Source: Simmondsia chinensis (lineage: Eukaryota > Streptophyta > Magnoliopsida > Caryophyllales > Simmondsiaceae). Taken from it: a DNA stretch of 64,000 nucleotides. The stretch's first letter is position 1. Every line of letters begins with the position of its first letter. The DNA lies in the NCBI GenBank assembly GCA_018398585.1, contig JAGTTD010000001.1:27783438-27847437 (forward strand). The letters are read 5' to 3'. Below the pieces are notes generated by a model. It searched no databases and was not told where the DNA came from. It saw only the letters and a list, made by a program, of their open reading frames with translations. Shown here piece by piece: positions 11,557 through 22,899 of this stretch. A program made the position numbers and the translations under genes.

Positions 11557-14449
11557 TCATCCAACTGCTAAATGTTTAGTTCTATCATGAAATACAAGGT
11601 TCTTACACAGAGCAATGGTAGATTGATTATCAGAGTAGATTTTAGGTGATCCTAGATCGAGTTTTATTTCATTCAATAAGCCGTTTAGCCATATAGCTTC
11701 CTTAACAGTGTCAGATATAGCTAGAAGTTCTGACTCTGTAGTAAATAAAGAGGCTAATATCTGCAACTTTGACCTCCAACTAATAGCTCCACCTGTTAAG
11801 GTGAAGATATAGACTGATGTGGATTGTCTCCTATCTAAATCACCCACAAAATCAGAATCTACATATCCAGTCAATCTAAGTTCATTTGGATCCCTACCAA
11901 AAGTTAAGCCCAAATCTATGCAGTCATTTAACTCCATCCTAATGTACCTTACCGGGATTTGATATATAACGAGATAGTATACTCATCGGAAAAGCTAAGC
12001 CCGGCCTAGTGTGGGTCATCGCGTACACTAATGACCCTATAGCGTTGGCATACGGTACTATGCCCATTTTAAGTTTTTCTTGCTCAGTGTCAGAACACTG
12101 ACTTGCTGAAAAATGGTACTGAGATGCTAAAGGTTGTTTCACAAGTTTTGACTCAAACATATTAAACCTTTTCAAGACCTTAGTAAGATAATGACTTTGA
12201 CTCAATTGGACTGTTCCTTTAGACTCGTTCCTGATGATATCAATACCTAGTATTCTCTTAGCTTCCCCCAAATCTTTCATATCGAAAGAACCATTTAATT
12301 GAGAATTCAAATCTGAAATCTGCTTTTGGGACCCGCTAGCTAACAACATATCGCCCACATATATCAGTAGAAAGATAGCATCAAAATGGTCAATATCTTT
12401 AAAGTACAAGCATGAATCTTAAACAAACCCACTAAAGCCATTATCAACCATAAATGTATGAAACCTCTTATACCACTATCCGGGTGACTGTTTCAGCCCA
12501 TACAATGGATTTTTCAGCAAACAAACATGCTCAGAATGCTTAGGTTCAACAATCCCCTCGGGTTGAGAGAAGAGGATCTCTTCCTCAATCTCTCCATGCA
12601 AAAATGCAGTGGTGATATCCATTTGATGCAGCAACATGTCATAAAGAGCAATCAAGCACATAATGGCACGAATAGTTGTGTGTTTAATGACAGGGCTAAA
12701 AATTTCAGTATAGTCTACTCCCTCTTTCTCTGCGAAAAACCTTTGGCTACTAGTCTAACCTTAAACCAGGGCAAACCTTCAGGAGTATAGGGTTCTTTCA
12801 CCCTAAAGATCCACTTAGAACCTATAACCTTCCTACCCTTAGTCTTAGGAATCAAGAACCAAGTATTGTTCTTTCTCAAGCTCCCCATTGAACAGTCATA
12901 GCATTCAACCACTCTGCTGAATGCTTGCTAGTGATAGCTTGAGAACAGGACAACGACTCAGTTTCTACGTAATCCAAAGCTGTGTTTAACAAATGGGCTA
13001 TACACTCAGCATAGCCATATCTTTTAGGTGCTCTAGACTCTCTTCTAACTCTATCCCTTGCCAATTGGTAGGTCTCTAAGTCCTGAATCTCGTTTTCAGG
13101 GTTGTTAGGCTTAGTTTCTGATCTGTTAGGCGTAGTTTCAACCGCATTTCTATCAATATTTTCAGAGTTATCTAGGTTATCTTCAGAGTCTTTCCTTAGG
13201 TTTATATGATTAGGTGGGTTAACTTCAAATTCATAGTAGTCAAGGTCAAATTCCCTAAAGGCTGAACTATTACTCGATTGTTCTTTGATGTAGGGCATCT
13301 CATCTTAATGGAAGATGACATCCCTACTTATAATTGTCATAGCTCGATTTCCCTCCTTAATCCCTAATCTAAAACCCTTTGCACCTGAAGAATACCCTAG
13401 AAAAATGCCTTTAACTGCCTTAGGCTCCAATTTACTCTCATTTTGGTGTGCAAAGGCTGAACACCCAAATACTTTTAATTTATCGTAGTTAACTATTCTA
13501 CCGGTCCATACACTTTTAGGGGTTTTTATTTTCAAAGCTGAATTTCGGGATCTATTAACCAAATATGTGGCTGTGTTAACAGCTTCACCCCAGAATTGCT
13601 TTGGCAGTCTGGATGAAAACAACATGCAGCATACCCTATCTAAAAGAGTCCTGCTCATACGTTTAGCTACACCGTTTTGTTGGGCGGTTCCTCTTACTGT
13701 TTTATGTCATTTAATTCTATTTTCAGCACAAAGCGTGTCAAATTCAGAGTTCACAAATTCTAGGCCATTGTCGGTTCTAAACACTTTCAATTTCTTTCCT
13801 GTTTGGTTCTCAATTAAGGTTTTCCACTTAACAAAAGCATTAAATGCATCATTTTTGTTTTTAAGTAGATAAATCCATACTTTTCTTGAGAAGTCAACAA
13901 CTATAGACATGAAATAAGAAGCTCCACCCATTATAGGTACCCTAGAAGGTCCCCATAGGTCAGAATGAACATAATCAACAATGCCATCAGTTGTGTGTGA
14001 ACCTGTGCTAAATGCAATCCTACGATGCTTGCCAAATATGCAATGATCATAGAAGTCAAGTTATGTTACAGAATCAGCACCAAAAACACGTTGTTTTTGT
14101 AACTCTATCAATCCTCTCTCAGATATGTGTCCAAGTCTCCTATGCCACTGGCTAGTGGTGTCTCCAGGGTCAGTCTTGGCTACGTTTCCCTCACTAGAAA
14201 CTACCTCCCCTTTCAGGACATATACACTGTTCTTGATCTCTCCCTTTATGACAGCTAGGGCACCTTTAAAGACTTTCATCTCTCCCCTACTGGCACCTTT
14301 AAGTCCACTCAAATCAAGTTGTCCTAATGACATGAGGTTTCTCTTTAGTTCTGGGATATGCCTTACACCCTCTAGGTTAAAGCTAGTGCCATCAGACATT
14401 TTAACCCTCACATTTCCTACACCAACTACCTTACAGGCATAGTTATTTC
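11557..14449 (-). pseudogene. pol: Copia B pol (GAG-pre-integrase, integrase, RT, RNase H)
   Basis: Reading right to left: 14061-14411 carries the GAG-pre-integrase domain ('WHRRLGHISERGL') and 13707-13931 the start of the integrase core ('YFMSIVVDFSRKVWIYLL', 'FRTDNGLEF'). 13305-13658 continues the integrase core ('FWGEAVNTATYLVNRS', 'VFGCSAFAH'). 12876-13298 is the linker, 12476-12912 the RT N-half ('KVRLVAKGFSQ', 'ITTAFLHGEIEEEI', 'PLYGLKQSPG') and 11939-12409 the RT C-half. 11557-11937 is RNase H ('GYVDSDFVGDLDRR', 'TTESELLAI', 'IYSDNQSTIALCKN'). The RT catalytic box reads IYVGDML instead of YVDDML, so one catalytic Asp is replaced by Gly. Frame changes separate almost every segment. The element is inactive. 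Confidence 0.9.
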
Positions 14450-15405
14450 CTACACAACCTTTCCCCCATTAATAGAAGTATAATCAGTAAAATAAGACTT
14501 TTCAGAAGTCATATAGAAGCTACAACCAGAATCAAGCACCCATTCATGACAGTCAAAATCAGCAAAGGCTACAAGTACTTCACCACATTCATCATTACCA
14601 GCAGTGTAATCAGCTCTACCTTGGTTATGGTTCCTCTTAGGGCAGAAACGTCTATAATGTCCATTTCTGCTACATTCATAGCGTTTGACATTAGACAAGT
14701 CTCTTCTACCCCTAGATTGATATCTTGAGTAACTCTTTCCTCTCTTTTTATGGTAATCGCTCGATTTAGTTCTTCCTCTTACATTTAAGCTCTCACCGTG
14801 GTTGCTATTGTTGCTAGTATAATATTTTTCCTCTTTCTTTAGTTCTACTACTTTAGATCTTAAAGCATCTTCTACCTCAACCGGTGATATGGTCTTTCCA
14901 TCATATCTTAAGGTGTCTTTTAGGGATTTTAGGTACTTAGAAAACGATCCTAAAAGTGTTATAACCTGAGTCTCATCAGATATTTCAACTTTTCGTGTAT
15001 CTAAGTTAGCTAAAACTCTGTAAATTTTATCCAGATTATCCTCTATATTTTTGTTTTCGTCCATTCTAAAGGAGTAGAACCACTCCATGTATAATACTCG
15101 GTTAGATAGGGATTTTGTATCATACAGTTGCTCTAACTTTTTTCTTACACCGAGAGCACTTTTTTCAGTAGAAACTTTAGTAAGGACTGAGTTATTAAGG
15201 CAAAGTAAGATATTACCATGTGCTACCTTATCCATGTTAGCCTTATCTACTGGTTTGAGTCCCTTTAGTTGATCCTTTTCCTCCAAAAGTGCAGAACTCA
15301 CACTAAGAGCCATGAGAAAGGCTTGGACCTTTACTTTCCATAACTTAAAGTCATTCCTACCCGTAAATTTCTCAATATCGTGTTTAAATGAAGTCGTTGT
15401 TTAAG
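14450..15405 (-). pseudogene. gag: Copia B gag and protease
   Basis: The longest open part is 14450-15313 (287 codons). Sense reading extends upstream to about 15405 ('EKFTGRNDFKLWKVKVQAF'), where an in-frame stop and no ATG show that the original start is lost. Gag helices ('KKLEQLYDTKSLSNRVL', 'VITLLGSF') are followed by a zinc knuckle and by the protease active-site box 'WVLDSGCSF' near the end. The knuckle reads RYECSRNGHYRRFC: the first Cys of the CX2CX4HX4C pattern is replaced by Arg. Confidence 0.87.
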
Positions 15406-15426
15406 AATCGCGTTGTTTTTAACCGT

Positions 15427-15439
15427 GGCACTAATACCA
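15427..15439 (-). promoter_or_regulatory. Primer binding site of copia B
   Basis: The reverse complement reads TGGTATTAGTGCC, two bases inside the 5' LTR end at 15442. It is a degraded form of the initiator tRNA-Met site (one C-to-T change in TATCAG). Confidence 0.8.
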
Positions 15440-15441
15440 CT

Positions 15442-16601
15442 TGTTGATGCTTATATATATACCACGAGTTAATAAGGTTTTCACAATAAATGACTTTAGT
15501 TAAACTATTACAAGTCACTCAAAATAAAAGAATCAAGTACAGACTCCAAGTTCTCAGATCTTAACCCTAAGGAACCGATTTGTGCAAAACAACCACTGAT
15601 TACAACTCAAGCCTAGAACAATATCACCTCTAGACTTAAGAACTCAACAAAGAACTTTGAATTCTAAGTCAGAAACCAAAGAACTAAGGATTGAAGTATA
15701 CCTCTTCCAGAAGCTGATTTATGTCAAGATCTGAACTAGAATAGATCTCCACCATATCTGAAATGAACAACACTAGATCTAAAGTGCGCACCACTGGATC
15801 TAAACCGTGTGCCACCAGCAACCTAGCATGAACGATGAACCACCAACACGGAATCACTTTGAATCAAGGGTTGCGAGGCTGGAAACTTTGATTTATTAGC
15901 TCAGAAATTCGTATTTAGGGTTAGGGTTGAGTAAAGAACCCTCGAAATGCAAAATCACCAGATAGAGAGGGGAGAGGAAGAGGTTGATTAGATCTCACCT
16001 CTCTAAAACCCTAACCAGGGCATTTTATAACCCCCCCAGATTCAATCTGAATATAACCCCAGACTTCATCATAGGCATTTATTTAGGGACAATCTAATGG
16101 ACATCCGAATACCCGCAAAAGTACAGCGTGAGCCATGGATCTGGTGACACGCATCAAGGCAACGAACGGCTGGGATGAACATCCAGAAGCTTCCTAAGGA
16201 AGCTTTACCTTTCCAATGGGTAGAAGAAAATGAAATAAGGATGAAGGACAGTTGTGCATTAGCATTTAGGGCAATATAGTACATCTGGGCAGGGTAGTAC
16301 CACTTTTGATCAGCACAGTACAAATCCGGGCAGCATTAGTACAAGCTTTGGGCAACTAATACACGGTACAAATAGTAATTAGTACAACAAGTAAAGGGCA
16401 ATTTTGTCATTGCCCCCAAAATACCCAATTTCAAAATCAGAACGACACTAAACGCTGCATTTCACCTTACCCATTATATTAAGTGACGCGTTTCACTGTT
16501 GCAATAACCCTATTAAATATCTAAGCTCATTTTAAGTCCATTAAGCCTAATTTTAAACCCTATTAGGCATACTCTAAGTCATATATTTACCAACTATAAC
16601 A
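15442..16601 (-). repeat. 5' LTR of copia B (right end)
   Basis: 1160 bp. Its reverse complement starts TGTTATAG and ends GCATCAACA; it pairs with 10186-11357. The target duplication TAAAT follows at 16602-16606. Confidence 0.9.
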
Positions 16602-16606
16602 TAAAT

Positions 16607-16809
16607 CATGCCATAAATAATCATCAACATTTTTATCAGATTTGACTATATTAGCCTATTGTTATTGCTCATTACTTTTCTCCTATACACCATAACCACA
16701 CAAAGACCACACTGTTGCATCACCTGATTTCACCGACAGTTGACGACGGGGTAACCCCCACCATTTCGGCTTGCGTAACCACCGGCAACCGGTCTTATCT
16801 GAGTCCATA
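16607..16809. other. Host spacer between copia B and element D
   Basis: About 200 bp with no gene. It belongs to the same interrupted host sequence as 9766-10185 and 18308-18582. Confidence 0.4.
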
Positions 16810-17122
16810 TGATGTAGTTAAAAACAAAAAGAGAGATTAGATTGTCCTCTTTAAAGCTTAACTAGAGTTTATAATAGAAATTCAGGGAAAGGGAGAAGAA
16901 GAGAGAAGTAGAGAGAAATAGATTAACTTCACATTTATTTCATAATTGTCATACAAGCCTTTATACAAGAATAAAGATGACGATCACTACTAATAAAACT
17001 ACCCACTACTAACTTAACCACCCACTATTATCAAAGGACTAATATTACTTAAATTATTATTAAAATAAAACTAACTGTTAAAATATTATTAATTACATGA
17101 CTAATATATTTTTCCTGCAACA
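16810..17122 (-). repeat. 3' LTR of element D (left end)
   Basis: 313 bp; pairs with 17961-18302 and begins tgatgtagtt in the + direction. It lacks an insertion of about 17 bp in the GA-rich part and about 12 bp near 'caagcct' present in the sister LTR. Confidence 0.87.
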
Positions 17123-17346
17123 TATCTCCATTCTTGGAGTACACCGTTGACCTAAAGGGTGAAAATCAAGGTATTATGCCACCCTGGTCAAAGACTATAG
17201 GCACTAACTATAACTTTAAGAAATAAATAAAATTAAACCTAAAACGAGAAAATTGGACAAAGGGCATCAAAATATTGTCAAACATAGAATTAGTCCAATA
17301 CTTGGAAGTTTTCCCTCTACAACCTAGTGGTAATACCATAAAAGAA

Positions 17347-17913
17347 CTAGGGGCATAAGTAAACACTTGGGCTTTGGTTAGGAGGAATTTCTAAGGTCGG
17401 ATAACGTATGAAACATGGACGCAGCACACATGTTCCCAATGGCCAAGCGGTTATCGTCGGCAATTTCGACAATGCTGGCTTCAATCGATGGTTCTCTTTG
17501 CTCACCGTCCTAAAATTCCCCATTGACGCCACATTTATTGCTACAATCTTCCTCAAGACTACCATTGGAGCCACTGTGTTAGATGGTCTCTCGCTTAACT
17601 TGGCATCAATTTTCTTCTTTACTTCCTTTGATTGTGGCGTTGGATTTCCTTCCACCACGGCGGACCCCGATCTATTAACCTCCAAGCCAATAGGTATTGT
17701 ATTTTTCTCCTTTTTGGTGTTCGAGTATGTGGGTTTACACCTATTGACTAGTTCATCAATGTTTTTCGATAGCTCGGCCAATTTTTCTACTAATGGGTAT
17801 ATTGCAAGATCTTTACAACTCATTTTTCGAAATTGCTCAGCAATTTTAGATCCTCGACGTCTCGGTTCTTCCGCTCTTTGGATTTTGAACTCTGAATTCA
17901 CAATGACAGCCAT
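17347..17913 (-). CDS. Gag-like protein of element D
   Basis: 188 codons, the only open frame of the element, starting 35 bases after the primer site. No CCHC knuckle or protease motif is visible. The first 60 residues are rich in charged amino acids and contain 'EEPRRRGSKIAEQFRKM' followed by 'PLVEKLAELSKNIDELVNR'. This has the same spacing of R-R-x-G, EQFR-x-M, PL, and DE-x-x-NR as the element E protein (26757-27228). The C-terminal half (Lys-rich, then hydrophobic) is not recognised. A small gag relative that packages the element RNA is the best inference; the role is unproven. An antisense frame (17408-17968) is a shadow. Confidence 0.55.
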   Translation of the reverse strand: MAVIVNSEFKIQRAEEPRRRGSKIAEQFRKMSCKDLAIYPLVEKLAELSKNIDELVNRCKPTYSNTKKEKNTIPIGLEVNRSGSAVVEGNPTPQSKEVKKKIDAKLSERPSNTVAPMVVLRKIVAINVASMGNFRTVSKENHRLKPALSKLPTITAWPLGTCVLRPCFIRYPTLEIPPNQSPSVYLCP

Positions 17914-17947
17914 GTCACCTCTTTTCCACAGGTCGAGAGGTCCTGTG

Positions 17948-17959
17948 GCTATGATACCA
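17948..17959 (-). promoter_or_regulatory. Primer binding site of element D
   Basis: The reverse complement reads TGGTATCATAGC, one base from the 5' LTR end. It is the initiator tRNA-Met type site with one change (CAGAGC to CATAGC). Confidence 0.85.
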
Positions 17960-17960
17960 A

Positions 17961-18302
17961 TGATGTAGTTAAAAATAGAAAGAGAGGCTCCCTCTTCAAA
18001 GCTTAACTAGGGTTTATAATAGAAATCGAGGGGGAAGAGACAAGAAATTCAGAGAAAGGGAGAAGAAGAGAAAAGTAGAGAGAAATAGATTAACGTCATA
18101 TTCATTTCATAATTGCCATACAAGCCTCATAATGCTTTCATACAGGGATAAAGATGAGGATCACTACTAATAAAACTATCCACTACTACTAATTTAACCA
18201 CCCACTATTATAAAAGGACTAATATTACTTAAATTATTATTAAAATAAAACTAACTATTAGAATATTATTAATTACATGACTAATATATTTTTCCTGCAA
18301 CA
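17961..18302 (-). repeat. 5' LTR of element D (right end)
   Basis: 342 bp; its reverse complement starts TGTTGCAGG and ends AACTACATCA. It is GA-rich near its inner end and followed by the CCATA target duplication. Confidence 0.87.
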
Positions 18303-18587
18303 CCATATTTACTAATTCGTGGTATAACAAGATTTGAAGACCAACTTTGGATTTATAGCAAGGTTTCTGAATTCATGATTTGAAATGACAAAGATTATAA
18401 GACCCTCTCCGAATTCCAATGTATATTCAACTTCTTCTAAATATCAGTTTGTCATTACTACAAAAGATAATTGACATCATACTTGTCAATAACCCATTTG
18501 TCTCAACATTAAATCATAAAATTCAAAAATACGCTTACGTACACTAACATATGAGAGAGGATTACAGATCCATGTATTGTAAAATTA
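18303..18587. other. Host spacer between elements D and C
   Basis: 285 bp of AT-rich sequence without a gene. The first five bases are the D target duplication and the last five (aatta) are the C target duplication. Confidence 0.45.
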
Positions 18588-18860
18588 TGATACTAAAGTT
18601 CAAAGAGAAGTATGATATTTTTAGTGTTTAGGGTTTCCATATTGGGAATTGAGAAGAAGTGAGGGAGAAGAGAGGAGAGAATAAAGGGAGAAAGAGAAAA
18701 GATTCTATTATCATTCATACATGCCTTTTTCCATACAAGAATTACTATACATTTACAATTGACAACTCACAACTTCCCCCAACCACCTTAACTAACTTTT
18801 GGAATCAATGAACTTGGAGCCAAAATGCTTAAACGCCTAAAACTAATTCTTCATGTATCA
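18588..18860 (-). repeat. 3' LTR of gypsy C (left end)
   Basis: 273 bp, tgatactaaag...tgtatca; pairs with 24665-24943. Confidence 0.9.
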
Positions 18861-18867
18861 ATAGTTC

Positions 18868-21050
18868 CCCCCCAAGCAACACACTTGTCCTCAAGTATGG
18901 AAAGAAGGGTAACGCTGCTGAAGATCAAACAAAAATTCCCAAGTTGCATCTTCTGGAGGAGAATCCTTCCATTGAATAAGAACTTTAGTTACTGCCTTAT
19001 TCCTTCTTCTTGGCCAACATCCTTGCCAATATAGCCAGTAGTTCTTTGGAAGGAATGGGCTCCTGCAGATTAGGTACAGGATTGTGCTGCTCTAGTAATA
19101 GGCCATGATGAAGCTTCAGCTAGGACACATGAAATACATCATGCATTTGTGCTGATGAAGGTAAAGACAATATGTAAGCTACCTTGCCGATGACAGCCAC
19201 GACCTGAAAGGGACCATTGAATCTGGGAGCAAGCTTAGCGTTACTCCTTGCAGCCACTGAGACTTGTCTATAGGAATGAAGTTTCAAATAAACCCAATCC
19301 CCAACTTGGAAGACACGATCTATACACTTCTTGTTTGCTTTTTTCTACATTCTGTTATGCGCTCTATGCAGGTGAAATTTCAAAATCTGAATCATTTCCT
19401 CATGCTGCAGCAAGCTTCTGTCCACAACATCAACACTACTTTCCCCGGGCAGATAGGGAATATGAATAGGAGGTGGTTGACCATACAATATTTCATATGG
19501 AGTTTTTTCTGTAGAGTACCAAGTGCTATTATACCACCATTCAGCAAGACGCAACCATTTAAACCCAATTAATTGGGTTAGTACTACACAAACAACAAAA
19601 ATATGTCTCCAACCTCCTATTCACCACTTATGTTTGACCATCCATTTGCGGATGGAAGGAGGTAGAATGGAAGAGCTCTACTCCTTGAATAGAGAATAAT
19701 GCTTGCCAAAATTCACTCTGAAACACAGCAACTTTATCACTGACAATTGTGTTGGGCAAGCCATGAAGCTTATATATGTTGCCCATGTAGACTGAGCCAT
19801 AGTCAAAGCAGTATAAAAATGTGCGAGGGCCATGCGATGAGCTGCTTTGCTTAAACAATCTACTACCACAAAGATGACCTCTTTACCAAAGGACTTAGGT
19901 AGCCCTTCAATAAAATCCATCGAAATGTCAGTCCAAACTGTATCTGGCATGGGGAGAGGCTGAATCAATCCGGGATAAGCCACTCTTTCATTCTTACATG
20001 CTTGACAGACCAAGCATTCATGAATATAAGTGTGCACAGACTTAGAGAGACCCTTCCAATAGAAGAGTGACTTGATACGCTTCAAGGTTGCATCTCTCCC
20101 TGAATGTCCCCCACTAGGAGAGGCATGTAACCAATGCAAAATTTTTGCTCTTAGCTCCAAATCCTATCCCATAACAAGCTTACCCTTCCTCTTTAATTGA
20201 CCATGTTGCCAAGTATAATGAGGGTGACTGAGAGGGTTCTGTTGTAATTGCATAATAAGCTGTTGAAGTTGTGGATCTGATTGCCAAGATAACTATAACA
20301 ACTGATACAAATTGCTGTGCACAGTTGACAGCATCATACAAACCATATTCTGACTTGGAATTCTGGATAAAGCATTAGCCACTATATTTTCTTTTCCATT
20401 CTTGTATTCAATGATGTAAGGGAAGCCCATGAGTTTTGACAGCCACAACTACTGGAAGTAAGTGTTAATTCATCGTTCCAACAAGAATCTCAGACTCCTC
20501 TGATCAGTTCTGATTACAAAAGTGTTGTTTAACAAGTACTGTTGCCATTTTTGTACTGCAAAGATAATAGACAATAGTTCCTTTTTCATACACAGAGAAG
20601 AGCTTCTGAGTTTGATTCAATGTTTTGCTGATGAAGGCTAGAGGATGACCATCTGGAATTAATACTGCTCCAATATCAAAATTACAAGCATCAGTTTCTA
20701 CTGTGAAGGTTTTTGTGAAGTCTAGACGAGCTAAGACAAGAGCAGAACAAATAGCACCCTTTAACATCACAAAAGCAGCCTCTGCCTCCTCTGTCCTATG
20801 CAAACTGCCCTTCTTAAGTATCTCAGTTAAGGGTCTTGCAATAACGCCAAAACTTTTTATAAATATTCGATAATATCTTGTGAGCCCAAAAATCCTCGCA
20901 GATGCTCAATAGATTAAGGAGTGGGCCACTGAGAAACAGTTTTTGTTTTCTTTGAGTGTGTTGCAATCCCATGTTTACATATAACATGCCCTAAGTATTC
21001 AATCTTGAGGGTAGCAAATGCACATTTACTTCTTTTTGCAAATAGCTAGT
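18868..21050 (-). pseudogene. pol: Gypsy C pol, C-terminal part (RT end, RNase H, integrase, chromodomain)
   Basis: Right to left: the end of RT (20830-21050, including the reading 'IEYLGHVI' in decayed form), then RNase H at 20504-20803 ('VETDACNFDIGAVL', 'LAFISKTLNQTQKLFSVYEK'). The integrase zinc finger and core follow at 19678-20160 ('GHSGRDATLKRIKSLFYW', 'CLVCQACKNE', 'ISMDFIEGLPKSFG'). The core continues at 19628-19858 ('LPNTIVSDKVAVF', 'FHPQMDGQT') and 19345-19554 ('YNSTWYSTEKTPYEILYGQP'). A chromodomain-like tail lies at about 18868-19040 ('VLIQWKDSPPEDATWE'). The integrase Asp of 'VSDRD' is changed (VSDKV). Many stops and frame changes are present. A chromodomain would have guided integration to modified chromatin. 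Confidence 0.88.
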
Positions 21051-21989
21051 TGTCACCCACCGCCTATTTTTGTATGATTTTTCTTAAGTAGGCTTGTATA
21101 AGTGTTATACTCTAGGAGGCCATAGGACATGTAAGGGCCTTTGGAGCTCATTTGTGGTGTAACATAGCGTCTAAGGGCCAAACGATGTCAAGTGTCACAG
21201 TCCTTGTCATGGACGTGTCACTTGCGATCCTTAGGCGCGGCTGGGCATGTCAAGGCACATCCTAGGTTGGGGCGTGTTTTTGGATGGGACGGTTACAAGC
21301 GGTTGTAACTTCTTGCGGAGGTTACAAGCGGTTGTAACTTCTTGCGGAGGTTACAAACGGTTGTAACCTCCTCTGGGGAAGTTTCCTGATTTTGAGGGGC
21401 GGTTTTGGCGGTTTTGGATAAGGGGACGTGTCCCTTATCCCTAACAACCGCAGCCCCTAGATTTTAGAGAATGTGTTCCTTGTTTTTAGGGCACATGTGT
21501 GCATTGTGCTTGGACATGTGCACACGGTTAAAGTAGAATTAAGAAGGGGTGTGTCTCTTCCTTAATTCTAGGAAATTAGTTGGGCAGATCTGGGTTGTGT
21601 CCCAACCGATTGGGTGTGTTTTAAATTGAAGAGTTGTATTCTTTGATTCTTTATAAATAGCCATGGATGGCCATGGGCAAGGGTTAATCTTCCCTTTGCA
21701 CCCAAAACTCTCTTTGTGTTATTCAGTTCATGAATGTGATTGAACGTCCCGATACATTTGAGTGCTAAATGATTCAAACATAATTCCTTAACGATTCATA
21801 TGCTTATTACTTCCACACAATTAAAGTGTACTTCTAAATAATTGTACTGTTATAGTACTAGGGAGCCTGACTTAGTGAGGAACCTATAGAGTGAAACTAG
21901 GTGACATCATGTGGCTTAAACGAGGGACTTACGGAGCGAAGTTAAGTGGTATCGTGTATCGTGACTAGGAGAAGTGTCATCTCGTGACA
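21051..21989 (-). mobile_element. Solo LTR (939 bp) nested in gypsy C
   Basis: It interrupts the RT reading between 'LALLRKH' (right side) and 'LFAKRSKCAF' (left side). It starts TGTCAC and ends GTGACA, perfect 6-bp inverted ends of TG...CA type. A TATA-like box (ctttataaatag, about 21649-21660) lies in the + reading, so the LTR may point to +; the strand is therefore uncertain. The flanking tagt / tggt is a degenerate target duplication. It contains three tandem 29-bp repeats. No internal coding region remains. Confidence 0.72.
21291..21372 (+). repeat. Three tandem 29-bp repeats with inner palindrome
   Basis: Units at 21291-21319, 21320-21348 and 21349-21372 (last incomplete). Each contains ggttacaagcggttgtaac, an inverted repeat (gttac...gtaac) around a short centre. 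The first two units are identical; the third has small changes. It lies upstream of the TATA-like box of the solo LTR, the place where LTR enhancers usually sit. Confidence 0.85.
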
Positions 21990-22860
21990 TGGTGCTTCCT
22001 AAGCAAAGCCAAGGTAAGCTGTAGATGTTCAATGTGAGCAGACATAGATGCACTATATATCAAAACGTCATCAAAGAAAACCAATATAAACTTCCTGAGA
22101 TGAGGAGCAAAAATGAAATTCGCGAGGGACTAAAATGTAGAGGGGCCATTAGTAAACCAAAAGGCATAACACGAAATTCATAGAGGACTAGATGAGTCTT
22201 GAATGCAGTCTTTTGGATGATACATCTTGATTTGGTAATGACCTGGATGCAAATCTATCTTTGTAAAGAACTTAGCTCCACCAAGTTCGTCCAAAAGCTC
22301 TTCAATGAGAGGGATAGGAAACTTATCTTTTATTGTTGCCTGATTAAGTTCTCTATAGTTAACACACATACGCCACCCTCCATCTTTCTTCTTGACAAGC
22401 ACCACAGATGGAGCATAAGGGCTAAAACTGGTCTAAATGTACCCTTTGTCAAGTAATTCTTCCACCATTTTCTTAATGATATCCTTTTGCAGGGCTGGGT
22501 TATGTACCCTCTTTCAGATGGATCTTATGATCAAATTCAGGTCTGGAAGGCGGTAATCTCAGTGGCTCTTCAAACATATTAGAAAACTGATTTAACACCT
22601 GTTGTATCTCTGCCGGAATATCAGAATCAACATTGGCATTCTCATCTTTACTTAGGAGACTCAGCTCTACTGATTGTGCATTATCTTGCACCTGAATAAC
22701 TTGCATCAATGTAACATAGGGTGAATACAGTAGAGCTCTAGTCAAGGACTTTGCTGCTACCACTTTACATGTCTCAAAATCTTCACCCTTCATGAAATAC
22801 TGCTTGAAGGCTATGACATGGGGTGAATGCAGTAGAGCTCTAGTCAAGATCTTGCACCTG
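21990..22860 (-). pseudogene. pol: Gypsy C pol, N-terminal RT part
   Basis: 22178-22405 reads 'MVLVKKKDGGWRMCVNYREL', then 'PIPLIEELLDELGGAKFFTK', the RT fingers of a gypsy element. The 'FFDDVLIYS' catalytic region is decayed but readable near 22050-22080. 22500-22847 holds the linker before RT ('FEEPLRLPPSRPEFDHKIHL'). The RT is split from its C-terminal part by the nested solo LTR. Confidence 0.85.
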
Positions 22861-22899
22861 ATCCTTGAAGTTGCATTTAATGTCCCCTAGGGTAGACAG

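Larger units (their letters stand above)
10186..16601 (-). mobile_element. Ty1/copia retrotransposon B, complete structure, decayed
   Basis: A full LTR element in reverse orientation, 6416 bp. The LTRs are 10186-11357 and 15442-16601, TG...CA ended. A perfect target duplication TAAAT flanks it (10181-10185 and 16602-16606). The primer site lies at 15427-15439 and a polypurine tract (reverse complement reads AAGGTGGAGTT) at about 11358-11368. Gag, protease, GAG-pre-integrase, integrase, RT and RNase H occur in copia order, reading from right to left. The LTRs differ at many positions, and the coding region is broken into seven or more frames, so it is an old insertion. Confidence 0.93.
16810..18302 (-). 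mobile_element. Non-autonomous gag-like LTR retrotransposon D
   Basis: A compact 1493-bp element with LTRs at 16810-17122 and 17961-18302. The target duplication is CCATA (16805-16809 and 18303-18307) and the tRNA-Met type primer site is at 17948-17959. It encodes one open frame of 188 codons and has no pol, as in the TR-GAG class of plant elements (gag only, mobilised in trans). Its leader after the primer site and its protein N-terminus resemble element E (26367-30896), so the two belong to one superfamily. Confidence 0.85.

Noticed and set aside
17408..17968. 186-codon + strand frame opposite the element D gag-like frame
   Set aside because: Runs into the LTR, overlaps the primer site and opposes the element's transcription direction.
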